A stretch of DNA of 64,000 nucleotides from Candidatus Gastranaerophilales bacterium (GCA_944325025.1 CALUYN010000001.1:103414-167413); one strand, 5' to 3'. Counted from the first letter of the stretch, positions 1-8,516 are shown. Notes: generated by a model not told the origin, from the sequence alone. Made by a program: numbers and translations.

Positions 1-1014
1 ACTGTTTCCGGTATGGTTACAGCTGTTAATAAAGGAGAAATCGCAATAAGAAACGGCCGTCCTTACCTTATCAGCCCTGGTACAATGTTACAGGTTGAAG
101 CAGGTGCACTTGTTCTGCGCGGTGATAACATTGCAACACTGGTATTTGAAAGACAAAAAACAGGCGATATCGTTCAAGGTCTTCCGAGAGTTGAAGAACT
201 TCTTGAAGGCCGCAAACCTAAAGACTGCGCTATTTTAGCCGAAGAAGACGGTGTTGCTGAAATTGTTACAGATGAAGATCTTCCAAGACTTTATATAGTT
301 AATGACAACGGAAGAACAGAAATTAAATACGCAATTGATGCAAATATCATCGTTCAAAACAAACAGAAAATCACAAAAGGTCAGCCTTTAACAAGCGGTC
401 CTTTGAACCCGCACGATGTTATAAGACTTTGCGGACCGGAAGCTGCACAGCAATACCTTGTAGACGAAGTACAACGTGTATACCGTTCACAAGGCGTTGA
501 AATTGCTGATAAGCACGTTGAAATCATCGTAAGACAAATGACTAAGAAAGTTAAAGTTGTTGATGCAGGTGATACAACATTGTTGCCTGGCGAATTGATT
601 GAAATGCAGACATTTGAAAAAGAAAACAAAGAAGTTGAAGAAAAAGGCGGTACTCCTGCAACTTGTGAATACATGCTGTTAGGTATCACCAAAGCTTCTT
701 TGAACACTGAAAGTTTCATTTCAGCAGCATCATTCCAGGAAACAACTAGAATTCTTACAGAAGCAGCTGTAGAAGGTAAGAAAGACTTACTGAGAGGTTT
801 GAAAGAAAACGTTATCATCGGTCGTTTAATACCTGCAGGTACAGGCTTCCACCATCTTTCAAATGCGAACGAAGAAAAAGAACGCGAAGAAAGAAAACGT
901 GCAGTTGCACAGAGAAATCAGGCAAGAAAACCGTCTGCGATTTTGGAAGAAATCGAAGGAATGTTCGGTGCTCCTGACTTCCAATTAGGCAATGAAAACG
1001 AAGACGAAGAATAA
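1..1014 (+). CDS. rpoC: DNA-directed RNA polymerase beta prime subunit, C-terminal part (5' end outside window)
   Basis: This is the C-terminal part of the RNA polymerase beta prime subunit, which forms the jaw and clamp side of the enzyme that transcribes all genes. The frame is open from base 1 (Thr-Val-Ser-Gly precede the first Met at 13), so the gene starts before the window. Recognisable stretches are [16 protein letters not shown] near residue 60, [16 protein letters not shown] near the start, and the closing [20 protein letters not shown] followed by [17 protein letters not shown], all family hallmarks. The tail after that is acidic and short. Whether the gene is split into rpoC1 and rpoC2 as in cyanobacteria cannot be decided from this piece. 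A strong hairpin terminator follows 20 bases after the stop. Confidence 0.97.
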   Translation, partial: TVSGMVTAVNKGEIAIRNGRPYLISPGTMLQVEAGALVLRGDNIATLVFERQKTGDIVQGLPRVEELLEGRKPKDCAILAEEDGVAEIVTDEDLPRLYIVNDNGRTEIKYAIDANIIVQNKQKITKGQPLTSGPLNPHDVIRLCGPEAAQQYLVDEVQRVYRSQGVEIADKHVEIIVRQMTKKVKVVDAGDTTLLPGELIEMQTFEKENKEVEEKGGTPATCEYMLLGITKASLNTESFISAASFQETTRILTEAAVEGKKDLLRGLKENVIIGRLIPAGTGFHHLSNANEEKEREERKRAVAQRNQARKPSAILEEIEGMFGAPDFQLGNENEDEE

Positions 1015-1033
1015 AATACTTCTTTACACTTAC

Positions 1034-1065
1034 AAAAAAGACCTCTTTTTTAAGAGGTCTTTTTT
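1034..1065. terminator. Bidirectional rho-independent terminator
   Basis: A perfect 14-bp stem (AAAAAAGACCTCTT, then AAGAGGTCTTTTTT) encloses a TTTT loop. It has a T-run on either strand and lies between the convergent rpoC and prepilin genes, so it can serve both. Confidence 0.9.
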
Positions 1066-1072
1066 ATTAGCT

Positions 1073-1723
1073 TTAGTAATTCATTTCCCAATTATCATTT
1101 AAAATTTTACCGAAACAACCTGACCAGTTGGAATTAGCTGCGGCACATCCGCTATTATATACCGATTCACGTTCTTCTCTTGTCGCTGGAGCTGCATGAG
1201 AAACTGCTTCATCAATTTTCCCATCATTATATAAATAAATTACAAAAAAATCACGACCAACAACATTAGGTCCCTTTGCTCCATTTGTGTCCAAGTCAAA
1301 AGACATAACATAATAATTATTGTTTGTTACATAACCATAGCCGAAAGATGCACCACTTGACAAAGCTGCAAACTTTGTTCTGCTCGAATTCCAAGATTGT
1401 GCTCCTGAAATCTTTTTATAAGATGCAGACATACAATCACTTTGAGAAGTACAAGTTTGAACCACATTAAAATATTGATTTATAAATTCTTCTGCTGCTT
1501 GCTGAGATCTTAATCCTGCCTCTTTCATTGACAGTGCATTATGATCAGACATATATCTTATTGATGCCTGAGATAACTCTGTATAAAATTTACGTAGTTG
1601 GGTAATATGTACCTTTCTTTGATGATTATTAATTAAAGTTGGCATTGTAACTGCTGCGACAACACCTAAAATCCCTAATGTTACCAAAACCTCAGCTAAA
1701 GTGAATGCATTTTTCTTATCCAT
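1073..1723 (-). CDS. Prepilin-type N-terminal cleavage/methylation protein (canonical form)
   Basis: A 216-residue type IV pilin-like or pseudopilin-like protein. The leader is very short and charged (MDKKNA), followed by FTLAEVLVTLGILGVVAAVTMP. This is the usual prepilin peptidase site (cleavage before Phe) with Glu at mature position 5 and a hydrophobic helix. The C-terminal half holds the motif SFDLDTNGAKGPNVVGRDFF, shared with three other proteins in this window. Four cysteines in the C-terminal part could make disulfides. A GGAG Shine-Dalgarno sits 8 bases before the ATG, so this start is secure, and the gene is the reference for the two disrupted prepilins near 15 kb and 19 kb. The surface structure it builds is unknown. 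It stands alone, with no pilus assembly genes beside it. Confidence 0.9.
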   Translation of the reverse strand: MDKKNAFTLAEVLVTLGILGVVAAVTMPTLINNHQRKVHITQLRKFYTELSQASIRYMSDHNALSMKEAGLRSQQAAEEFINQYFNVVQTCTSQSDCMSASYKKISGAQSWNSSRTKFAALSSGASFGYGYVTNNNYYVMSFDLDTNGAKGPNVVGRDFFVIYLYNDGKIDEAVSHAAPATREERESVYNSGCAAANSNWSGCFGKILNDNWEMNY

Positions 1724-1890
1724 ATTTATTCTCCATTAAAAATCAGATTACTATTATTTTTATTATTTTAATGTATTTTTTTAAATTTTTCAAGAAAAAA
1801 GTAAAATTAAAAAGATTATTTTTAAACCATATATCTGATTTTACAAAAGTTTTTTTGTTTCTAAACCGATATAAAACTTGGAGGTTTAAA

Positions 1891-2055
1891 ATGGCTAGGA
1901 TTATTGAAGGAGAAAGAAGGATTATCAAAATGTCTGTTGATGATATTTTAAACATTGTAAGGGAATACCAGAGGATTTGTCATAAATCCTGCTGTTACGA
2001 ACATACAAGAGAACTTTTAGCTAAAGCTGATTTTTATATTCCTGAGGATATTTAA
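1891..2055 (+). CDS. Small conserved-looking protein, 54 residues, function unknown
   Basis: A longer frame is open from 1705, but the clear start is ATG 1891. It is preceded by TTGGAGG with 6 bases spacing, and the upstream part of the frame is AT-rich non-coding-like sequence. The 54-residue product (starts MARIIEGERRIIKMSVDDIL, ends ADFYIPEDI) is charged and probably helical, with a Cys-Cys pair and a third Cys near residues 30-35 (RICHKSCCYEH). There is no signal peptide or membrane segment. The Cys and His residues could bind a metal, but nothing proves it. I do not recognise the family. The left arm of a foldback repeat begins at its stop codon. Confidence 0.6.
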   Translation: MARIIEGERRIIKMSVDDILNIVREYQRICHKSCCYEHTRELLAKADFYIPEDI

Positions 2056-2419
2056 CCACATAAACTATGTTATCGGAAGTCAAGCAATCTACTAAAGATA
2101 GCTTGTTGGTACTTTCTTGTGCCGACAAGAAAGTACCGCAAAGAAGCTCCCGGCAGTCACTTCGTTCACTAATCAATTGTAATTGCTCAACTCAAGCCGG
2201 CTAAACTCGCTCATAGGTCATTCTGAACTTGTTTCAGAATCTTTAAATTTTACGCTCAGACAATAGCCGGTTTTGTTGTTGTTTCGCAAACATTGATTGT
2301 TCACTACGTTAAATGCCGGATTATTTTTTTTATTTTACGTGCGCTTCGCGCACCGTAATGACTTATTCGCTTATTCACCTATTTACTTATTCACTTCCGA
2401 TAACATACTTTATGTAGTT
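2054..2419. repeat. MITE-like foldback element A (27-bp terminal inverted repeats)
   Basis: The whole 366-bp block is framed by inverted ends: 2054-2080 matches the reverse complement of 2393-2419 at 25 of 27 positions (core TATGTTATCGGAAGT). Inside lie a perfect 13-bp hairpin (GGTACTTTCTTGT at 2108-2120 pairs with 2125-2137), a smaller hairpin around TCTGAACTTGTTTCAGA (about 2222-2238), and GTGCGCTTCGCGCACCGTAA at 2340-2359. From 2340 on, the right end is nearly the same as 21936-21993 in element B. No transposase is encoded. Apart from the repeat I see no gene between 2056 and 2497. Confidence 0.75.
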
Positions 2420-2497
2420 CGACAAAACTACCCGACTGTGGTTTTGAAAAATTCCTTTTTGGTTTATGCTAAAATTAAAACAGAAAGGAGTTTTCTA

Positions 2498-2884
2498 ATG
2501 AAAAAAAATGCTATTATTATTACCCTCATATTTGCAATCCCTTTGTTTGCATATATGCTTCTCACAGCATCAAATTCAACCACAGCTCAAACAACACAAA
2601 GCGGTAAGCCACAGGTTATAAAATTCACATCCGCAATGTGCTTGGACTGCCAGACAATGAATAAAATTTTTAAAGAAATCTTCCCAAAATATGAAGGAAA
2701 AATCGTTCTGACAGAAATTCAAGTTCAGGATAAAAATTCTTTTAATGATGATCAAATAAAAAAATACAATGTAACCCTTGTGCCGACAATTATTCTTTTA
2801 AATTCTGCAGGTCAACAGGTTAAAAGATTTGAAGGTGCTGTTTCAAAAGAAGAAATTGATAACTGCTTAAAAGGTCTTAAATAA
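2498..2884 (+). CDS. Membrane-anchored thioredoxin-like protein (CLDC active site)
   Basis: A 128-residue protein with an N-terminal signal or anchor helix (residues 1-22, MKKNAIIITLIFAIPLFAYM) and one thioredoxin fold. The redox site is CLDC in KFTSAMCLDCQTMNK, and the cis-proline region is VTLVPTIILLNSAG. It should act outside the cytoplasmic membrane as a thiol oxidoreductase. The next gene (ccdA) overlaps its stop by one base and would supply electrons from cytoplasmic thioredoxin. The frame is open further upstream into the repeat, but ATG 2498 has AGAAAGGAG 7 bases ahead and begins a proper signal sequence. A weak promoter (TTGAAA near 2444, TATGCT near 2465) lies just upstream. Confidence 0.88.
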   Translation: MKKNAIIITLIFAIPLFAYMLLTASNSTTAQTTQSGKPQVIKFTSAMCLDCQTMNKIFKEIFPKYEGKIVLTEIQVQDKNSFNDDQIKKYNVTLVPTIILLNSAGQQVKRFEGAVSKEEIDNCLKGLK

Positions 2885-3588
2885 TGGAACAATATATCAA
2901 TCTTTTTACACAACACGGAAGTTTACCAATACTATTTGCACTATCTTTCTTCGGCGGTCTTGTAGCATCATTATCGCCGTGCTCTCTTGCAATGCTTCCG
3001 ATTATTGTAGGATACGTCGGCGGATATTCTGACGCCAAACCTTTTAAAACATTTGTTCAAATGCTGTTTTTCGTATTTGGAACAGCAATTGTATTTTCTA
3101 TAATCGGAATAATCTGCGCAATTACAGGAAAAGTTTTTATTTCTTTTGCAGGAGGGTATTTCGGGATATTCTTAGCGGGAATAATTCTTGTTATGGGCTT
3201 AAAGTTGCTTGGTGTGCTTGATTTTGAACTTCCTGTTATTGTAAAAGAAATGCCCAAAAATGAGCATACAAATACATACCTTTATCCAATAATTTTAGGG
3301 GGAGTATTTGCGCTTGCCGGAACTCCATGTTCAACTCCGATTTTGGCAGGGATTATGGCTTTTGCGTCACTCTCTGCCAGTATCGCCCACGCTATTATAA
3401 TGCTCTTTTTATTTTCTCTTGGACAGGGATTAATTTTAATACTTGCAGGGTTTATAACGTCCCATTTAAAAAACAGCAAATGGTTCTACAAACTATCTGA
3501 CTGGCTTTTAAAAATAAGCGGCGGACTTCTTGTAATCGCTTCAATATATATTTTTTATAAGATTTTTGCTCCTCTTATTGTAAAATAG
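2884..3588 (+). CDS. ccdA: CcdA/DsbD-type thiol-disulfide transmembrane transporter
   Basis: A 234-residue integral membrane protein of the CcdA/DsbD-beta family with about six membrane helices. It moves reducing equivalents from cytoplasmic thioredoxin to partners on the outer face. The two catalytic cysteines are in the family motifs, SPCSLAMLP near residue 32 and GTPCSTPILAG near residue 143. Its ATG overlaps the stop of the thioredoxin-like gene (TAATG), so the two are translated together. The likely role is to keep that partner reduced, for cytochrome c maturation or envelope protein repair. No cytochrome genes are nearby, so the final substrate is open. Confidence 0.93.
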   Translation: MEQYINLFTQHGSLPILFALSFFGGLVASLSPCSLAMLPIIVGYVGGYSDAKPFKTFVQMLFFVFGTAIVFSIIGIICAITGKVFISFAGGYFGIFLAGIILVMGLKLLGVLDFELPVIVKEMPKNEHTNTYLYPIILGGVFALAGTPCSTPILAGIMAFASLSASIAHAIIMLFLFSLGQGLILILAGFITSHLKNSKWFYKLSDWLLKISGGLLVIASIYIFYKIFAPLIVK

Positions 3589-3635
3589 ATACAAATGCGT
3601 TAAAATTATTGTATCTATAATGGAGAGTATAAAAA

Positions 3636-4097
3636 ATGAAAACATATGAAGGTCAGTTAGTTGCAGGTAATGAAAAATTTTGTATAATTATATCAAGGTT
3701 TAACGACTTTATCGGGTCGAAATTATTATCAGGCGCACTTGATGAACTTAAACGACACGGTGTATCAGATGACAATATTGACATTGTAAAAGTTCCCGGC
3801 GCTTTTGAAATTCCAATTACCGCACAAAAATTCGCACAAACAGGAAAATATAATGCAATTATCACACTTGGAGCTGTAATCAGAGGAGCTACGGCTCATT
3901 TTGATTATGTAAGCGCGGAAGTTTCCAAAGGGATTGCACAGGTCAGCCTGCAAACAGGCGTTCCTGTAATATTCGGTGTGTTAACAACAGATAATATAGA
4001 ACAGGCTATTGAAAGAGCAGGAACAAAAGCAGGCAACAAAGGTTCAGACGCTGCAAAATCGGCTATTGAAATGGCTAATCTTTTAAAATTGGTTTAG
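3636..4097 (+). CDS. ribH: 6,7-dimethyl-8-ribityllumazine synthase
   Basis: The 153-residue protein matches lumazine synthase in length and over its whole sequence. It joins 5-amino-6-ribitylaminouracil with 3,4-dihydroxy-2-butanone 4-phosphate in the penultimate step of riboflavin synthesis. Family features are ISRFND near the N-terminus, VPGAFEIPI, the phosphate and substrate loop [15 protein letters not shown], and [16 protein letters not shown] near the end. GGAG lies 9 bases before the ATG. No other riboflavin gene and no FMN riboswitch is visible here, so the pathway genes are scattered. Confidence 0.97.
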   Translation: MKTYEGQLVAGNEKFCIIISRFNDFIGSKLLSGALDELKRHGVSDDNIDIVKVPGAFEIPITAQKFAQTGKYNAIITLGAVIRGATAHFDYVSAEVSKGIAQVSLQTGVPVIFGVLTTDNIEQAIERAGTKAGNKGSDAAKSAIEMANLLKLV

Positions 4098-4123
4098 TGT
4101 TTAGATTATAAAAGGGGTAAAAA

Positions 4124-5017
4124 ATGAGCGACATTATCACGGAATTCAGAAACGAGAATACAAAAAATATTGACCTTCTTCCAACCATTGAAATCGTAAA
4201 GAAAATGAACGAGGAAGATAAACTCGTTGCGCTTGCAGTAGAAGAGGAAAGCGAAAACATTGCAGCCGCAATTGATTTAATTGCAAAACAATTTTTAAAA
4301 GGCGGACGTTTAATCTACTTTGGCGCAGGAACATCAGGCAGACTCGGGATTTTAGACGCTTCAGAATGCCCTCCGACTTTCAGTGTTTCAAGAAATATGG
4401 TACAGGGATTTATCTGCGGCGGAGATGAGGCTATCAGACATTCTATTGAAGGTGCTGAAGATAATGCAGATTTAGGTTATGAAGATGCAAAAATATTAAC
4501 AGATAACGATGTTGCAGTTGTAATCTCAGCAAGCGGAAATCCGAAATATTTGCTCGGGGTTTTAAAAAGAGCAGAAGAAGTTAACTGCAAAACAATCGGA
4601 ATTACATGCAACCCTAAAGGCCGTATTGCAGAAGAAGCAGGACTTGTAATTTGCCCGGAAGTAGGGCCTGAAGTAATTGCAGGTTCATCAAGACTTAAAG
4701 CAGGGACTGCACAAAAAATGATTTTAAATATGCTCTCAACAGGTGCAATGATTAAAATAGGAAAAACCTATGAAAACTTTATGATTGACCTTCAGCCTGT
4801 TAATGAAAAATTAAAAGACAGAGCAATAAGAATTGTCGCTCAAATTGCAAATGTTACACACAGCGAAGCTCTAGCTGCCCTGTTGAAATCCGGTTGGGAA
4901 ATAAAAACTTCCATTGTTTCTATTATGATGAAAATTGATGTTGATAAAGCAAGAACAGAATTAAAAAAACATGGCGGTGTGCTTCGAAAAATATTAAATA
5001 TAGGTCAGGCAGTATAA
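4124..5017 (+). CDS. murQ: N-acetylmuramic acid 6-phosphate etherase
   Basis: A 297-residue SIS-domain enzyme that removes the lactyl ether from MurNAc-6-phosphate, giving GlcNAc-6-phosphate for cell-wall recycling. The phosphosugar-binding loop YFGAGTSGRLGILDASECPPTF (about residues 65-86) includes the catalytic Glu of the family. SASGNPKYLLG is the second SIS loop, and the C-terminal region NVTHSEALAALLKSGW is also typical. The spacing to ribH is 26 bases and to gpsA 9 bases, so it is part of a + strand run. A nagA-like gene at 40770 could act on its product. Confidence 0.97.
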   Translation: MSDIITEFRNENTKNIDLLPTIEIVKKMNEEDKLVALAVEEESENIAAAIDLIAKQFLKGGRLIYFGAGTSGRLGILDASECPPTFSVSRNMVQGFICGGDEAIRHSIEGAEDNADLGYEDAKILTDNDVAVVISASGNPKYLLGVLKRAEEVNCKTIGITCNPKGRIAEEAGLVICPEVGPEVIAGSSRLKAGTAQKMILNMLSTGAMIKIGKTYENFMIDLQPVNEKLKDRAIRIVAQIANVTHSEALAALLKSGWEIKTSIVSIMMKIDVDKARTELKKHGGVLRKILNIGQAV

Positions 5018-5026
5018 GGAGAAAAC

Positions 5027-6028
5027 ATGAAATTAACAGTACTTGGAGCAGGATGCTGGGGGTTAACACTTTCTTGGCTTTTAACAAATAACTTTGATAA
5101 AATAACTGTCTGGGGACGAGAACAGGATTTATCAGACGACTTAAAAATAAATAAACACTGTTCAAAACCGCTAGAAGTTCAGTTGAATGAAAAGGTTGAG
5201 ATTACATCAAATCTTTCAGATGCAATATCAGGGGCTGATATAATTCTTTCTGTTGTTGCAACATCCGGCACGCGCGATGTCTGTGAACACCTTAAAACAG
5301 CAGGAATTAAACCGGAACAAATTTTAGTTAATGCATCAAAAGGTATCGAACTTCCCTCATTGATGAGGATGTCAGAAGTTATTAAAGATGTCCTGCCCGA
5401 ACAAAAACTGGCAATTTTATCAGGGCCTACTCTTGCAAAAGAAGTTTTAGCAGGACTCCCAACAGCAGCAACAGTTGCCTGTGAAGATATAAATACTGCA
5501 GAATTTGTTCAAAAAGCATTGAACGTGCCAAATAAATTCAGACTTTACACAAACACTGATGTAGTAGGTGTAGAACTTGGTGGGTCTTTGAAAAATGTTA
5601 TTGCTATCGCATCAGGCTTTGCCCATACAATGGGGCTTGGCGATAACTGTTCCGGCTCTCTTTTAACCAGAGGAATGGCCGAAATCGTTAGAGTAAGTAT
5701 TAACCTTGGAGCTAATCCGTCAACCCTCTACGGACTTTCAGGTATGGGGGATTTAATAGCAACCTGCTCAAGTCCTATGTCTAGGAATTATACCGTAGGC
5801 TCTATGCTTGCAAAAGGTAAAAAAATTGACGATATTTTAAGAGAACTCGGCTCAGTAGCCGAAGGTGTTAAAACATCAAAAGCGATATGCGAACTTGCAA
5901 AAAAATTGAATATAGAAGTTCCTGTTTCAAATGCGATTTACGAAGCTGTATACACTGATATTACACCGCAGGCGCTTCTTGAAAAACTTATGAATAGAAA
6001 GCTGAAAGAAGAAGAAAGATACGTATAA
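5027..6028 (+). CDS. gpsA: Glycerol-3-phosphate dehydrogenase [NAD(P)+]
   Basis: A 333-residue cytosolic enzyme that reduces dihydroxyacetone phosphate to sn-glycerol 3-phosphate, the backbone of phospholipids. The N-terminal Rossmann motif is VLGAGCWGLTLSWLL. ILSGPTLAKEVLAGLPTAA and the catalytic Lys region VELGGSLKNVIAIASGFA are standard, as is LYGLSGMGDLIATCSS. AAGGAG precedes the ATG. Its last base is the first base of the next gene's ATG, which indicates coupled translation. Confidence 0.97.
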   Translation: MKLTVLGAGCWGLTLSWLLTNNFDKITVWGREQDLSDDLKINKHCSKPLEVQLNEKVEITSNLSDAISGADIILSVVATSGTRDVCEHLKTAGIKPEQILVNASKGIELPSLMRMSEVIKDVLPEQKLAILSGPTLAKEVLAGLPTAATVACEDINTAEFVQKALNVPNKFRLYTNTDVVGVELGGSLKNVIAIASGFAHTMGLGDNCSGSLLTRGMAEIVRVSINLGANPSTLYGLSGMGDLIATCSSPMSRNYTVGSMLAKGKKIDDILRELGSVAEGVKTSKAICELAKKLNIEVPVSNAIYEAVYTDITPQALLEKLMNRKLKEEERYV

Positions 6029-6951
6029 TGAAATTTGCCGTAAAATATTTAAAAAATACCTTTTACCCTCTGGAAGTTCCGGATACAATAAAGCTTGAAG
6101 ACGGTCAGATGGTTCTTGTCAGAACAGAAAAAGGGGAAGAAGCGCTAAAAGCATTCCTTGTTAATTCAAAGATTGCCGAAATTTGGGAACACAGTCAAAA
6201 CAAACCGGCTCCTTTTCAGGTTATCAGAACACTTTCACAGCGCGATTTGCAAACTCTTGACGATATAAAACGTGAAGAAGTACAATCTTTTTTTAAATGT
6301 CAGGCGCTTGTTCAGCAGCATAAACTAAACATGAACCTTGTGCAGTGCAGAATTACATTTGACAGAAGGAAAATAACTTTCTATTACACAGCTCCTGAAA
6401 GAGTTGATTTCAGGGCATTGTTAAAGGATTTAACACAGGTATTTACGCGTGTAAGAATAGATTTACGTCATATCGGCGTTAGAGATGAAACCTCAATTGT
6501 TGAAGGTACAGGAATTTGCGGCAGGCCTTTCTGCTGTTCAAGTTTTTTGAGAAAATTCGCAACAATCAACGTAAAACTCGCAAAAGATCAGGGTATGCCG
6601 ATTGCTCCCGGAAAAATTTCAGGCACCTGCGGAAGGCTGCTTTGCTGTTTAACTTATGAGTATTCTCACTATATTGATGCAGCAAAAGGAATGCCTCCTG
6701 TAGGTTCATCAGTAATGACTCCGGACGGTCTTGGAAAAGTATGCTACCTGCAATTCTTGAACGGTAAAGTAGCTGTAAAAATGGAAGATGGAAAAACCAA
6801 AGAGTTTTTAAAAAATGATATTGAAATGGTTGACGCTGATGTTAACGTTGAAATTGACATACCTGTTATCAACAGCTATGACTACGAAAACGAAAATATT
6901 GATATTAAACAATTAGAAGATGATAAAAACAGTTCAACCGGCAATGTCTAA
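6028..6951 (+). CDS. ricT: PSP1-domain protein, RicT/YaaT-like
   Basis: A 307-residue protein of the PSP1 family. In Bacillus subtilis RicT (YaaT) forms the RicA-RicF-RicT complex, which carries iron-sulfur clusters and steers RNase Y-dependent RNA processing. The diagnostic cysteine motifs are GICGRPFCCSSFLRKFA (about residue 165) and GTCGRLLCCLTYEYSHY (about residue 200). They are preceded by the conserved RVDFRALLKDLTQVF and DLRHIGVRDE. The C-terminal 50 residues are acidic. The start overlaps the end of gpsA by one base. An RNase Y gene is present at 32181, but RicA and RicF partners are not visible in this window, so the same role here is an inference. Confidence 0.9.
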   Translation: MKFAVKYLKNTFYPLEVPDTIKLEDGQMVLVRTEKGEEALKAFLVNSKIAEIWEHSQNKPAPFQVIRTLSQRDLQTLDDIKREEVQSFFKCQALVQQHKLNMNLVQCRITFDRRKITFYYTAPERVDFRALLKDLTQVFTRVRIDLRHIGVRDETSIVEGTGICGRPFCCSSFLRKFATINVKLAKDQGMPIAPGKISGTCGRLLCCLTYEYSHYIDAAKGMPPVGSSVMTPDGLGKVCYLQFLNGKVAVKMEDGKTKEFLKNDIEMVDADVNVEIDIPVINSYDYENENIDIKQLEDDKNSSTGNV

Positions 6952-7142
6952 GCATTCTTTTTGTTTTTATTTGACAATTCGGAAAGAATCATATACCATG
7001 GCTTTTTAACGAACAGATAATAAATCTCACCATTAGTTAACCTGATTTCATATCTCATCATAAACTTATGTTTTTTATCAGGAGCAGTTTCTTTTACTTC
7101 CGAAACAAGTTCGTCATTAGTAATTAATCTCAACTCTTTCAT
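6948..7142 (-). CDS. Small hypothetical protein, 64 residues
   Basis: The frame extends to an ATG at 7193, but the better start is ATG 7142, preceded by AAGGAAG with 8 bases spacing. The consensus promoter at 7200-7228 would begin transcription near 7193, leaving a 50-base leader before 7142. The product (MKELRLITNDELVSEV to SELSNKNKKNA) is charged, with no signal peptide. A middle strand-rich part (MRYEIRLTNGEIYYLFVKKPWYMIL) looks like a small beta fold. The family is not recognised. Its 3' end overlaps the ricT stop by 4 bases on the opposite strand. Confidence 0.6.
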   Translation of the reverse strand: MKELRLITNDELVSEVKETAPDKKHKFMMRYEIRLTNGEIYYLFVKKPWYMILSELSNKNKKNA

Positions 7143-7199
7143 ACTTATGACTTCCTTGTCAACTATCTTCATTAATTTGTAGTAATCACTCATATATAT

Positions 7200-7228
7200 A
7201 TTATATCATATTGTAAATAAAGTTTCAA
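7200..7228 (-). promoter_or_regulatory. Consensus sigma-70 promoter for the small gene at 6948-7142
   Basis: On the minus strand TTGAAA (7223-7228), a 17-bp spacer and TATAAT (7200-7205) make a near-perfect promoter. Transcription would begin at about 7193. Confidence 0.75.
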
Positions 7229-7242
7229 CACTAAGTATCTAT

Positions 7243-7560
7243 CTAAAAACCATTTCTCTTAAAATGTTTATGCTCCTTGAGATTATATTGTTCAAAAATA
7301 TTTGTTAAAATACAGGTATCTAAAACTTGGTGCACAAATGCTATTGCAACAGCATTAGCACGATTTGTTGCAAACAATTTCTTAAATATTGACTCTAATT
7401 CTTTCTTTACAGTGCTTTTGCTCACAAACAATATTTTAGCTATTTCGTGATTTTTAAATCCCATTGCAACAAGGGCTAAATATTCTTTTTCACGTATAGT
7501 CAAAATACTTTCAGCTTCTTCTCTATTAAGAACAAATAATGCTTGCCCTTCTGCTTCCAT
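7243..7560 (-). CDS. Stand-alone LuxR-type HTH DNA-binding protein
   Basis: A 105-residue protein made almost only of a LuxR/FixJ-type helix-turn-helix domain: LTIREKEYLALVAMGFKNHE, then IAKILFVSKSTVKKELESIF (about residues 20-60). Ahead of it are only about 18 residues, so there is no receiver or autoinducer domain. The C-terminal tail ends in a basic His-rich stretch (KEHKHFKRNGF). It probably binds DNA as a dimer and regulates transcription. The target is unknown, and the divergent or adjacent genes give no hint. No clear Shine-Dalgarno is visible before the ATG, so the start is less sure than the domain. Confidence 0.8.
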   Translation of the reverse strand: MEAEGQALFVLNREEAESILTIREKEYLALVAMGFKNHEIAKILFVSKSTVKKELESIFKKLFATNRANAVAIAFVHQVLDTCILTNIFEQYNLKEHKHFKRNGF

Positions 7561-7737
7561 AGAAACATCATATAATTCTGATATAATTTAAAATACTAGG
7601 CTTTTGGCTATAAATTTTCTATGTACGAATTTTATTTTACAAAATAGCAAACAACTAGGTAAAAACAACATATTTAATATGCAGAATATATTACGAATTG
7701 TAAAGAATATCCCATGAATTGTCTTAAAATGAAAAAA

Positions 7738-7819
7738 TGTCGAAGAAGGGACTCGAACCCTCAAGGCGTTAACCACACGAACCTGAATCGTGCGCGTCTA
7801 CCAATTCCGCCACTTCGAC
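7738..7819 (-). tRNA. tRNA-Leu (anticodon CAG)
   Basis: On the minus strand the 82-base sequence folds as a class II tRNA. The acceptor stem is GTCGAAG/CTTCGAC with discriminator A. The D arm contains GGAATTGGTAGACGC. The anticodon arm CACGA-TTCAGGT-TCGTG gives anticodon CAG at 7783-7785. There is a long variable arm, and the T arm is AGGG-TTCGAGT-CCCT. CCA is not encoded. It reads CUG leucine codons. Confidence 0.96.
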
Positions 7820-7883
7820 ATGATTAAACTTTCAATAACCTTAAAATAACACAAATAATACAATCTGTCTATATCTGAAAACT

Positions 7884-7909
7884 GGGACTTATATCGCAGG
7901 GCTGAGTCC
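7884..7909. repeat. Solo copy of the ACTTATATCGCAG repeat end
   Basis: GGGACTTATATCGCAG at 7884-7899 matches 15 of 16 bases of the terminal repeat of the foldback element at 33911-34051. Here it is part of a short hairpin (GGACT at 7885-7889 with AGTCC at 7905-7909), between the tRNA and a hypothetical gene. Confidence 0.5.
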
Positions 7910-7916
7910 GCTGAAC

Positions 7917-8516
7917 CTATTTTATTTTCCTAAAAAATTCATCAGAAATCAGCTGCGAATATTTATCCTTTTCATTTGCAGAAATCAATAATCGCGGCTC
8001 TCCATCTTTTGTCTGCGCTACAGATATTATTCCGCCGACTTCTCCTATAGGTAGTTTTTTTACTTTTGCCTCAAATTTTACAAATGGAACTTCTTTTCCG
8101 TAAGAGCTCATTGTACCGTGTTTTGTTACCTTCAAGTCATCCACAGATATTGCCTGATATTTTACCTTGCTTATTGCTTTTCTTAACTTTTCCTCGACAT
8201 CTGCCGATTTTATATCCTCTGCAGTCAATATCTCCTTATCGCCAGATTCCACAACAAACATTTTTTGGCCAGATGCTTTGTGTTCTGCAACAACTGCGTT
8301 ATATCCCATTATGCCTGCGGCTTTTTCTATTTCAAACTCGTCATTAATCTGTGAAAAATCTCCAACTTTTTGAGCTCTTTCCATAAGTGTGTCATGTGAA
8401 GGATTTATATAATTGTGAATTAATCCCGCAATAAGTTCTTTACCGCCCAATGACATAAAACCTATAACAGCTAGTGTAAGAATTATTGCTCTCAAAATAT
8501 TTTTTAAACAACCCAT
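7917..8516 (-). CDS. Membrane-anchored hypothetical protein, 199 residues
   Basis: The N-terminus MGCLKNILRAIILTLAVIGF is one membrane helix or uncleaved signal. The remaining 175 residues are hydrophilic, with a likely beta-rich extracytoplasmic domain (for example EVPFVKFEAKVKKLPIG). No enzyme motif is visible and I do not recognise the family. AAGGA lies 7 bases before the ATG. It is divergent from mutS, with start codons about 40 bases apart, so the two promoters must overlap. Confidence 0.65.
   Translation of the reverse strand: MGCLKNILRAIILTLAVIGFMSLGGKELIAGLIHNYINPSHDTLMERAQKVGDFSQINDEFEIEKAAGIMGYNAVVAEHKASGQKMFVVESGDKEILTAEDIKSADVEEKLRKAISKVKYQAISVDDLKVTKHGTMSSYGKEVPFVKFEAKVKKLPIGEVGGIISVAQTKDGEPRLLISANEKDKYSQLISDEFFRKIK

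Noticed and set aside
1705-1890. N-terminal extension of the small protein at 1891
   Set aside because: The extra sequence is AT-rich and Lys/Phe-rich, overlaps the promoter region of the opposite prepilin gene, and the strong Shine-Dalgarno belongs to ATG 1891.
2297-2497. N-terminal extension of the thioredoxin-like protein
   Set aside because: It would translate repeat element A. ATG 2498 has the ribosome site and begins the signal sequence.
3589-3635. FMN riboswitch before ribH
   Set aside because: The gap is only 47 bases and lacks any of the conserved FMN-element segments.
7588-7776. 62-codon frame overlapping the tRNA
   Set aside because: It runs into tRNA-Leu and has no ribosome site. 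The tRNA explains the sequence.
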